Assembly (NCBI GenBank): GCA_017311315.1
Contig: CM029669.1
Location: 7,601,055 to 7,665,054, forward strand
Source of the DNA: Dendrocalamus latiflorus
Lineage: Eukaryota; Streptophyta; Magnoliopsida; Poales; Poaceae
Direction of reading: 5' to 3'
DNA: 64,000 bases
Position 1 is the stretch's first letter. Every line of letters starts with the position of its first letter. Below the pieces are notes generated by a model, which saw nothing but the letters and a program-made list of their open reading frames with translations, was not told the origin of the DNA and did not search any database. Positions 54,490 to 64,000 of this stretch are shown in pieces. A program made the position numbers and the translations under genes.

Positions 54490-54508
54490 TTGGCACCGTT
54501 GCCGGGGA
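54490..54508 (+). other. Primer-binding site of the Athila-like element
   Basis: The sequence ttggcaccgttgccgggga lies 5 bp after the LTR end. This is the usual Athila-type site with one change (cacc for cgcc). Confidence 0.9.
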
Positions 54509-54592
54509 CTAGATATTGGTGATCGCGCTAGACCATAGACTAAGTCATTTCTTTAGTTTCCTTCCTCCCTTTTCGGCCCGACTTCTCAGCTT

Positions 54593-57500
54593 ATGCGCTG
54601 GAGTGGAGACCATTCGTTGGCTCTTTTTGATCCTGAGATTGAGCGCACTTTTCATAAGCTGAAGAGAGAAAATCAACTTCCCCATCAAGAAGAAATGGGA
54701 GATCAGAACCCCCAACCTCTTCTTCGTGAGCTTTGGATTCCTAGAGACCAAGGTATAGCCCCTGGAATTGTCCAACCTGCCATTCAGGCAAACAACTTTG
54801 AGCTAAAACCTGCACTCATTACCATGGTTCAGCAGACCAGATTTGGAGGTTCTCCCACTGAGGATCCCAATGAACACATTCGCACCTTCTTAGAATATTG
54901 CAACACTTTGAAGTGCAATGGAGTCACAACTGATGCCATTAGGCTCTCATTGTTCCCTTTCTCTCTTAGAGATGGTGCTTAGACTTGGTTGCATTCTCTG
55001 CCCCTGCATCTTAAGGACACATGGGAACACCTACTGCAGGCCTTTTTTGAGAGGTATTTTCCTCCCTCCAAGGCAGCAGAAGTGCGTGACCAGATTACTA
55101 GGTTTTCACAATCTGAGGGTGAGAGTTTGTATGATGCTTGGCAGATGTATCAAACCCTGCTTAGGATGTGTCCTCACCATGGCCTTGAAAGATGGCTTGT
55201 GCTGCAGATTTTTTACAAAGGTCTTACACACCACACAAGAGCCTTTGTAGATTCTGCAGCAGGAGGAGGCATAATGAACAAAACTCTTGATGAAGCTTTC
55301 AGCTTGATTGAGAGTATGTCCTCCCACCACTTTCAGTGGTCTAGTGAGAGAGCTTCTGCTCCTCCACGTCCTGGTATCTATGAGGTGAGCTCTAATGATG
55401 CCTTATCAGCTCAGATTCAAGTTCTCACACGTCAGATGGCGCAGCTCATGCCCTCATCTTCAGCCCATATAGCCACTGGGTGTCAGATTTGTGGATCTCA
55501 AGGGCATACTCCAGCTGAGTGCCCCTTAACTTCCACAGCTGAATCATCTGAAGTGAACTATGCTCAATCACATGGGCAGTATTCTCAAACCTACAACCCA
55601 GGGTGGCGTCATCCAAACTTGTCCTACAAGAACACCAACCCTAGTGTGTCATCCTTCCCTGTGGGAACATTAGCACAAGGGTTTAGGCAGCAGCAAGCCC
55701 CTTCACATGCCTCATTTCAGCAACCTATGATGCATGTTCCAAACCCTCCACCTACTACTTCTCAATCAGATCAGTTGACCAGAATTGAACAGCTACTTGC
55801 ATCACATGTAGCTAAGATGGAAGCTCAATACAATGATGCAAAGACTCAATTGACTGATTTGGCTAGTCGTGTGGAGAGTTTGCAAGCATCACAAGCTTCA
55901 TCCAGCACACCTGGGAGGCTTCCTGCACAGCCTGAGGCAAATCCTCGTGGCCATTGTGGAGCAATCACTACTAGGAGTGGTAAAACCACATCTGAACCTC
56001 TTCTTCCAACACCACCCTTGTATGTGCCCCCTGTCTTTAGGTCTGTCCAGCAAGCAAATCCTGACTCACAGCAGCAGAATCTGCACCAACCCAGCTCCAT
56101 AACACCAGCCAAAACACATGATATCCCTTCATCATCCACTACAGCAGCTGTCCCTTCCACAAAACCCAAATTGCCATTCCCTGAGCGGTTAGAAAAGTCA
56201 AATGAGGACAAGCAGTTTGCTAAATTCCTAGAGAGGATGAAGGATGTTCAGATCACCATTCCCATTCTAGAGGCTGTCCTACATGTGCCTATGTATGCCA
56301 AATTCTTCAAGGAGCTGCTTAACAAGAAGCGGAGTATGGATGAGCTTGAGGTGGTCACTCTAACTAAGGAGTGTAGCGCTATCATACAGAATAAGCTACC
56401 TCCTAAGTTAGATGACCCTGGTAGCTTTTGCATACCTTGCATTTTAGGCTCCAAGAACTTTAGAGCTCTTTGTGACTTAGGCTCAAGTGTTAGTGTCCTC
56501 CCATTATCAGTTTGTGACGCGCTCCCTTTGGGCGATCTGCAGCCAACAGCCATGAAATTGCAGTTGGCTGATCGCACATATCGTCACCCAGCTGGTATTT
56601 TAGTGGACGTTCCTGTGGTAGTTGGCACCTTTGCCTTCCCTGTAGACTTTGTTGTCCTAGAGATGGAGGATAGAAGTGAACCTGTCATCCTTGGGAGACC
56701 ATTCCTTGCTACTGCAAGTGCTGTCATTGATGTCAAAGATGCTAAGCTTACTCTCCAATTTGGTCAAGAGAAGCTAGCATTTGATATGAGGCACCCCACT
56801 CATCTTCCTCACTGTCCAGATCAGTGTTTCTCACTTGATTTGGTTGACAAATGTGTTGTTGAGACATATGAAAATGTTGAGGAAGTGACATCAATTGAGG
56901 ATGAGTGCACTGCTGCAGATCCTCATCATGTGGCACTCATTGATGCTCCTGTAGAGCCTTCTCAAATCCCAGACCTTAGGCAGCCCACAGCCCCAAAGGT
57001 AGAGCTGAAACCACTTCCTAATCATTTTAGATATGAATTTCTGGGACCAGATCAGACCTGTCCTGTTATTGTTAGTGCCCATTTGACACCTTTAGAGGCT
57101 GATCAACTTCTTGAGATCCTTCGTAAATATAGAGCTGTCATTGGATACTCTATAGATGATATGAAAGGCATTGATCCAGCCACCTGCATGCATCGTATTC
57201 ACCTTGAGGATGACGCTAAGCCAACGCGTGAGCACCAGCGTAGGCTTAATCCTCAATTGCAGGAGGTTGTCAAGAAAGAAATCCTCAAGCTTCTAGGAGC
57301 TAACATCATCTATCCTATTTCAGATAGTCAGTGGGTCAGTCCCATTCATGTTGTGCCTAAGAAAGGGGGCATAACAGTGGTTGCCAATGAAAAAGGTGAT
57401 CTAATTCCCACAAGAACAACCACAGGCTGGCGCATGTGCACTGACTATAGGAAGCTTAACAAGGCCACTCGCAAGGACCATTTTCCTTTGCCTTTCATTG

Positions 57501-59944
57501 ACCAAATGTTAGAGAGACTTGCCCGTCATTCTTATTTCTGTTATCTTGATGGATATTCAGGATTCTTATAGATTCCTATACATCCATCAGATCAGGAAAA
57601 GACCACTTTCACTTGCCCCTATGGTACCTTTGCATACCGTAGGCTGCCATTTGGACTCTGCAATGCCCCAGGGACCTTCCAGCGCTGTGTAATGTCTATT
57701 TTCACAGATCTTATTGAGAAAATCATGGAGGTTTTCATGGATGATTTCACTGTTTATGGGCAGACCGTTGAGAGCTGTTTGGCCAATCTTGAAACTGTCC
57801 TCCAGCGCTGTCTTGAGGCAAATCTGGTTCTTAATTGGGAAAAATGTCATTTTCTTGTTAGAGAGGGGATAGTTCTTGGTCACTTAGTGTCTTCTAGAGG
57901 CATTGAGGTGGATAGAGCTAAAGTAGAAGTGATTGAGCGCTTGCCCCCTCCTGTTAATGTAAAGGGTGTTCGCAGTTTTTTGGGGCATGCTGGTTTTTAC
58001 CGCAGATTTATTAAAGATTTTTCTAAGATTGCTCGCCCTCTCACTCATCTTTTGGGATGCGATGTCCCTTTTGTGTTTGATGAGGCTTGCATGGATGCAT
58101 TTAGTAAGATCAAGGCTGCTCTTATTTCTGCACCCATTGTGCAATCTCCTGATTGGGATCTTCCTTTTGAGCTTATGTGTGATGCTAGTGATTTTGCTGT
58201 GGGGGCTGTTTTGGGGCAGCGGCATGAAAAGGCTTTGCATGTCATTTACTATGCTAGCAGGACTTTAGATGACACTCAAATTAATTACACAACCACTGAA
58301 AAAGAACTGCTAGCTGTAGTATTTGCCTTTGACAAATTCAGATCTTACCTAGTTGGCTCAAAATGCATAGTGTACACAGATCATGCAGCCATTAGGTATC
58401 TTTTGAGTAAAAAGGATGCTAAACCTCGCCTCATTCGTTGGATTCTTTTGCTGCAAGAGTTTGATGTAGAAATTAGAGATAAAAAGGGGGCTGAGAACTT
58501 AGTGGCAGATCATTTATCTAGATTGCCTCATTCAGATTTAGTTTCTACTCTTCCTATTGAAGATTCTCTTCCAGGAGACCAACTTTTAGAAGTGTCACTT
58601 GTTCAGTCTCAAACCCCTTGGTATGCAGATATAGTAAACTATTTGGTCTGCAATGCTTTACCCCCTGGACTCTCCTACCAGCAGCGTAGGAAGTTTACTC
58701 ATGAGGCACGAAAATTCTTTTGGGATGACCCATATCTGTATAGGCATTGTGCAGATGGGGTTGTTCGACGTTGTCTTCCTCATGAGGAGGTTCAAAATGT
58801 GATATTTCACTGTCATTCTGCTCCTTTTGGTGGACATGCGGGTACTGCCAAGACCCAAGCAAAGGTTCTTCAAGCTGGATTTTATTGGCCTACCATGTTC
58901 AAGGATATTCATGCATACATTCGGTCTTGTGATCCCTGTCAGCATGCAGGGAACATGTCAAGACGACATGAGATGCCACAGCATGGTATTCTTGAGGTAG
59001 AACTCTTTGATGTTTGGGGAATAGATTACATAGGACCTTTGCCTTCTTCTCAAGGGTACAAGCACATTCTTGTGGCAGTGGATTATGTGTCCAAATGGGT
59101 TGAGGCTATACCCACTGTCCATGCTGATTCAAAATCTGTTTGTAGGTTGTTTAGGCAAATCATCTTTCCTAGGTTTGGAATTCCTAGAGTTGTGATAAGT
59201 GATGGTGGGTCTCACTTTAATCACAAGCAGTTTGAAGCTCTTCTAGCCAAATATGGAGTCCATAATCATAGAGTCACCACCCCTTATCATCCTCAAGCTA
59301 ATGGGCAAGTTGAAGTTTCCAATAGAGAGATAAAGCAAATCCTTGAAAAAGTTGTGTCCAAATCCAGGACAGATTGGTCTCTTAAGCTTTATGATGCATT
59401 ATGGGCTTATAGGACAGCATACAAAACACCTATTGGCATGTCCCCCTTTAGGTTGGTTTACGAAAAAGCTTGTCATCTTCCTGTTGAACTTGAGCATAGA
59501 GCACATTGGGCAATTAGAAAACTCAACTTGGACATGGGTCTAGCTGGGAAACATAGGAAGTTACAGTTGTGTGAACTTGATGAATTGAGGCTTGATGCTT
59601 ATGAAAGCTCAAGGATTTACAAAGAAAGAGCTAAAAAGATTCATGACCGACACATTTTGAGGCGTGATTTCCAACCTGGACAGCTGGTCTTAGTTTTTGA
59701 CTCTAGGTTCCATTTATTCCCTGGAAAGTTCAAATCTAGATGGTTTGGGCCTTGTGTAGTCAAGAAAGAGCTAGGAAGTGGAGCTTTTGAGGTTGAGAGT
59801 CAATTTGGGGGCATTTTCAAGGTTAATGGGCAAAGATTGAAACATTACTTTGTTGGGGAACCCTTTCCTGAACTTAATGAGGACAGTGCTGGAGATCAAG
59901 TCAGATCTGACCTTGATCCTCCAATTTCTTTTGAGCCTACTTGA
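54593..59944 (+). pseudogene. gag-pol: Athila-like gag-pol polyprotein with two TAG codons
   Basis: One frame of 1,784 codons from ATG 54,593 to TGA at 59,942-59,944 is interrupted only by TAG at 54,980-54,982 and at 57,569-57,571. In order: gag (FLEYCNTLKCNGV, YFPPSKAAEVRDQI, HFQWSSERA), a zinc knuckle CQICGSQGHTPAEC near 55,485, a Pro/Ser-rich linker, and protease ALCDLGSSVSVLPLSVCDAL with D-L-G near 56,465. Reverse transcriptase has CTDYRKLNKATRKDHFPLPF, FCYLDGYSGF, RRLPFGLCNAPGTFQRCVMS and catalytic VFMDDFTVY at about 57,735. RNase H has MCDASDFAVGAVLGQ and YTDHAAIRYLL. Integrase has the finger HCHSAPFGGHAG ... CDPCQHAG, a core with DYIGPLPSSQG, VISDGGSHF and ANGQVEVSNREIK, and the C-terminal WFGPCVVKKEL. 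It would be close to functional if the TAG codons were read through. Confidence 0.95.
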
Positions 59945-61465
59945 TTATCATTTGTTGGTCAAGCTAAAGACCTAAAACAAGCGCTTCTCAGGAGGCAACC
60001 TGAGCTGTTTATTCTTTTTGTTTTACTGCAGTTTTCCTCTTTTACCTTATCTTTTGTCGGTTTATCCTTTCCCTTTTTATTTTTCCATTGCAGGTACATG
60101 CTGATCTATCATCCAAGCATGGCAAGAAGCTCTTGGGGATGATGAGATAACTGTTTTGATTCAACTTTTGCACCCGGTGAGCTGATTCCAATACTGAATT
60201 TTTATTTCAGAATGTATGTTTGACTTAAGCTTGGGGGAGGATCTGTTCTTATGTGGATGATTTGCATATTCTTCTTGTCATGTTCATGGGCACTGAAGTT
60301 GATGATGTGTAATTGATGATTTATGGCTAGTATCATTCTCATGTTGGGTTATTGCTAAATACATGTGACTGCCCTGATCATTAATATGTGCTGTTATATT
60401 CTGCTAAATTGAATACTTGGTCTGTAATTTGTGACTGTAATGGTATAATTCAGAGTTATCACACTGAAAGTTGCTTAAGTGAACTGGTATTGAAATCAAT
60501 TCTTTGGAGATCCAATTGGCTTACTCTTGAAATACATTGAAATCTTAATGGCTTAGAAATCTTGTGATCCTTTGGTTTTTGATTCATTGCAAGTTACACA
60601 TGTATCTTTACCTTTTGCGAATTGTATTGATTCTAGTTATCACTTCTAGAATAAACAATATCCTAGGATTCATGCTTGGGCATAATACTTTATTTTAGAT
60701 GTTGATGCTTCTGTTTGAATGAAAAGTTTGTGAAAGTGGCAGTCTTATCTTGAGCCAATAACATGGTTGAATTGTCTAGATCTTTTGGATAATGAAAACC
60801 AGTTATTGATGCTATAAAAACAAGAAAAAAATCTTTATTTCTGTTGTGGGTTGCAAAGAGTGAGTTGAATAAGTGACTCTGTCACATTGGTTCAGGAAAA
60901 AAAGGTGTTGAATAAGTGGCAGTTCTGCCCAAATGAAGTTTGAAAGTCTGAATAAGTGGCAAGCATGCCCAAGAGTGGAATAAGTGGCACTTGTGCCCAT
61001 GGTGTGTTTGAAACCTGTTAAAAATCAGCAAAAGTAAAGTATCATGGCTCAAGTGTAGGCTTTTTCATAAACTTCATGCAAACATTAGTCTCTTCATCTA
61101 GAATGGTAAATGCCTAAGTATAACTTTAGGATATGCTTATTCTTGACTGTGATATCTAATTTTGATTACTTTTCAATTCTGGTGGGATCCATGCAAACAA
61201 ATTAGTGCAATTTGGCGCTTTTTGGGTAACTTGATCTGGTCAAAAACTCTTGTATCACTTTGATATCTTTGCTGGAATATTGGTTCCAGATCTGAATAGC
61301 TTGTAAAAAAAATCAAGTCAGACAGTCTCACTTTGAATGATTAAGTCCCAATCGACTAGATTTAAGCAGTCATTTATATCCTTTCATGCTTTTCTGGCTT
61401 CCCTGGGTTCGATATTGTCATATCATTTGCTTGAGGACAATCAAACGTTTAAGCTCGGGGGTATA
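59945..61465 (+). other. 3' non-coding region of the Athila-like element
   Basis: This is AT-rich sequence of 1.5 kb without a credible ORF. It has a first purine tract taagcttgggggagg at 60,226-60,240, a hairpin repeat cluster at 60,867-60,998 and a second tract aagctcggggg at 61,451-61,461 directly before the 3' LTR. Athila relatives often carry an env-like ORF here; none is seen. Confidence 0.85.
60867..60998 (+). repeat. Four GAATAAGTG hairpin repeats
   Basis: The sequence gaataagtg starts at 60,867, 60,910, 60,950 and 60,978. It is followed by an inverted repeat: GTGAC tct GTCAC in the first, then GGCA gttc TGCC, GGCA agca TGCC and GGCA cttg TGCC. Loop sequences differ while stems stay paired. 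Confidence 0.75.
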
Positions 61466-64000
61466 TGATGTGCATCATATTTGCAGTATATTTTACGACA
61501 TTATCCTGTTGCTAGCAGCTTGAATTGGCCTTAATTTCATCAATTATACATAAACTTGCCCTCATTTTGCTACAGTTTACAGTGTTCGCACTTTCCTTGC
61601 AGATCGGCGCGAAATAGGCGCAAAAACTTCACAGATATCAGCATGGGATGAGCTAGAGTTGCAATACAGCAGAAGGGGAAGGACCTAAATGCAAAACGCA
61701 ACAAACAGCAAACCCTAACACCCGCACCTCAGCAGCTAACCCTAACCGGCCGCCGCAAGTATATAAGCAACATCCACCGCAGGGGGGACGGATCCAACTC
61801 CACTCCACCAGAACCAGAGCCGCCACCCATCCTCCTTCGATTCTTCAAGAACCCTAGCCATCCACCCTGCCGTATCTTCTTCCACCTCCAACACCAGCCG
61901 CCTAACTGGAGAGCCTCCACCGATCGCCTCCCTTTTCCACCGCCCCACTCCATCTCCTCCAAAGCCGGTCACCACCAGATCTCATAGCAGCCACCCATCC
62001 TCTTCACCTCAAGGACCCAGCCGCACCACTCCTCCCTCTCCATCGCCTCCATACCACAGCTCTTCCATCTCCAACACCCAGCAGCCCCATTCCTTCCCCA
62101 TAGTCGAAAACCCCAACTCAAAAACACCAGCAAGATCTTCCCCATCTCCACCGATCCACTGACCCCAAACACTCCAACACGCAGCCGTCCTAGCCCCAAA
62201 ACCAAACCCCCTTGCTGCCGGCCAGATTTGCACCCGAAAGTCACCTCTTGGCCGGATCCGCTTCTACACGTCTAGATCTGTAACTTCTCCGAGTGAAGCT
62301 CTTGGATCTACAACCTCTACGGCTGGATCTGCTCTTCCTGCGGTCTCTTCGGGCGGATCTGCTACTTCAACATCTGCGGGCCTGATCTACTTCGCCTACA
62401 AGGTCGGATCTGCTTCCCCTGCTACAACTTCGGCTGGATCTGCACCGCCTCTGCTTCATCTACCTGCATCCACTACGAATCCACTTCGACAACTGATCTG
62501 CACATCTTCTGGGTTGTAAAAGTTTCAAGTCTCAGATTTAATATTGCAATACTTTTCTTGAAGATGTTCTTTGTGGTGATCTGTGATGTATGTGTAGAAC
62601 TGAGTTGATCTGGTTGCTAAGTTGTGCTTGTCTTGTTCTTGCGTTTCCTGAGATGCTTGTGTGTCAGATTAGTTAAGTGCATGTGCTCTGTATTTCGGAT
62701 CTGGTACTGCTTTTCATTGTTTTTGCGCACGTAAGATGAGTATCTAGATTTTACCTTTATGTTTGGAGTTATGATTATTGCTTGAAAGTCAGTAGATATT
62801 CTTAAGTTAGATGCATCTGCTTCTAGGTTGATTTTCTTACTGTGATATTGATATCATTTTCTGTGTTAGATAAGATATTCCTGCTAGATCTAATATTTTT
62901 ACTTGCAGTTATGTTAATTACTGTTAGTAAAAAGTAAAAAAAAGTGTTTAATGTCATGCTGTTGTTATGTCTTTCCAGAGTTAGCTTTACATTCTAGTCT
63001 TCTGCACTATCTAAGCATGCATCTTAGTTGCCTGATTTGATCTATCCTTGGTATTTGTCTATTTTGTGTGTTTGCTGATTAGGGGTTGGGATCGTAGTTC
63101 TGAAGCTTGTCCTCTTCCTTAAGTTAGCCCTCTGCGCTTCCTTCTTCTTACCTCTTATCCTCCTCTATCTTTTCTTTAGTTCTTCTCTTCTCTCTCAGCA
63201 TAGGCAGTTCTCTATTTTTCTTTCTTCCCTTCTTTCTTACCTTCTCGTCCATAATTATCTCTCCTACCTAGTTATTCCTCTCTTCTTTTCTTATCTCAGG
63301 CTAAAGCGCTTGTCTTATAGTACTCTGCTGGTTTTCTAGTCTGCTAGCTCAACCATCTCCTAAGCCATCTTCTTATCTCAGTTCCTACTCTTTCCCCTTA
63401 GCCTTGCTTCTTGTCTTTCTAGCTTGTCTTCCTTAGTCCTTGCTGTTCTTCTCACATTAGAGTTAGCTCGCTGGATTCTCTCTCGGTAGCTGCCTCTTCA
63501 CCCTTTTAGTTTACCCTTCTTTCTCAACCCCCCTTTCCTCCTCCTGTCTGTAGAGCTGAATTAGTCTTGTCTCTTCTCTTTTCTCTTCTAATCTATTCTT
63601 AGTTTTCTTATGCCCCTATCTTTTCTCAATGCCCCTTCTCTTCCTTCTCCAGTCTTCTATCTTTTCCTCTAAGGTTCTTTCCTCTAGCTTTCTTCTCTAG
63701 TCCCCTTCTGTAGTCCCTGCTTTCTCTCCCCTCTTTTCTTAAAATTCTGTAGTTCTTCCAGTAGTGATCCGACGTCCTCTTCTTCAGCTCTCTTCCACCT
63801 CTCCCCTCAGCTCTTCTCTTCTATTACTTCTACTCTTTTGCAGTTTGCTTTCCATCCTTTAGGTTGTATAGGTTCTGCAGTTAGTTTCAAATTCCCTGTT
63901 CGTGCGACTTAGCTTTGGTTAAGGGTTGTGTCTCCAGTAATCTAGTCCCTGTGGAGAACACGACATTCGCTGCTATCTTAGCGGCAGCCCGTTCACTTGC
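61466..64000 (+). repeat. 3' LTR of the Athila-like element, cut by the window edge
   Basis: It is collinear with 51,926-54,461 with about 1% differences and a few short indels. The TATA box is at 61,760-61,767. The missing end should be about 23 bp. Confidence 0.95.

Larger units (their letters stand above)
51926..64000 (+). mobile_element. Athila-like Ty3/gypsy element, nearly complete
   Basis: The 5' LTR is 51,926-54,484. The 3' LTR starts at 61,466 and is cut by the window edge about 23 bp before its end. The primer site tggcaccgttgccgggga fits the tRNA-Asp type used by Athila elements. One long gag-pol frame follows. By eye the LTRs differ by about 24 substitutions in 2.53 kb (roughly 1%), so the insertion is recent. 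It interrupts the gag of D3; the left target pentamer is actac. No env-like ORF is seen in the 1.5 kb after pol. Confidence 0.95.

Noticed and set aside
59945..61465. Possible env-like ORF of the Athila-like element
   Set aside because: No ORF longer than about 60 codons and no signal peptide or membrane segment could be found on the plus strand.

Overview
The window is repeat-dense plant nuclear DNA, almost certainly from a grass (Poaceae). It is built from nested LTR retrotransposons of lineages known from grass genomes: a Sirevirus-like Ty1/copia element, CRM-like and Athila-like Ty3/gypsy elements, and Tat-lineage gypsy elements with an antisense gene carrying a putative gypsy-type transposon (PF04195-like) domain. 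I see no intact host gene. The only host-derived coding sequence is a three-exon fragment of a lung seven-transmembrane/GPR107-type protein (26.77-28.39 kb), which ends in a Helitron-like 3' terminus. Species cannot be decided from the sequence alone.

Layout. 1-6.4 kb: a partial antisense ORF at the left edge, then a probable very long LTR holding two ~170-bp tandem arrays and a ~60-bp array, interrupted by a truncated CRM-like LTR fragment on the minus strand (2.75-4.15 kb). 6.4-9.44 kb: another LTR-like block. 9.44-15.88 kb: the 3' half of a Tat-like element (D1), made of a 36-copy 67-bp minisatellite, an antisense gene read on the minus strand, and a 245-bp LTR. 16.57-22.97 kb: a second Tat-lineage element (E) in reverse orientation with the same order: integrase C-terminus, minisatellites, antisense gene, LTR. 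22.97-25.37 kb: the 5' half of a D-type element (D2), made of LTR, primer site, gag and a 65-bp minisatellite closely related to that of D1. 25.37-28.72 kb: a GC-rich segment, the captured gene fragment and the Helitron-like end.

28.72-50.64 kb is a well-resolved nest. Gypsy A (minus strand) is split by a complete copia element (31,076-50,195, target duplication aattc). That copia element is itself split by a complete gypsy B (39,726-47,502, target duplication atact). Gypsy A is then cut by a third D-type element (D3, from 50,636), whose gag is cut by a nearly intact Athila-like element (from 51,926, running about 23 bp past the right edge). The Athila gag-pol is one 1,784-codon frame broken only by two TAG codons.

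The most interesting features are: (i) D-type elements in which gag leads straight into a minisatellite, and a minisatellite lies next to an antisense gene with its own TATA-like box, an arrangement mirrored in E; (ii) higher-order structure (11-unit and 4-unit blocks) in the 67-bp array; (iii) an LTR-age paradox, in which gypsy B has LTRs about three times more diverged than the copia element that contains it; (iv) CRM-like pol reading frames that run into the LTR; (v) small hairpin families with compensating changes in the Athila-like elements. Copy counts, divergences and boundaries were read by eye and are approximate.
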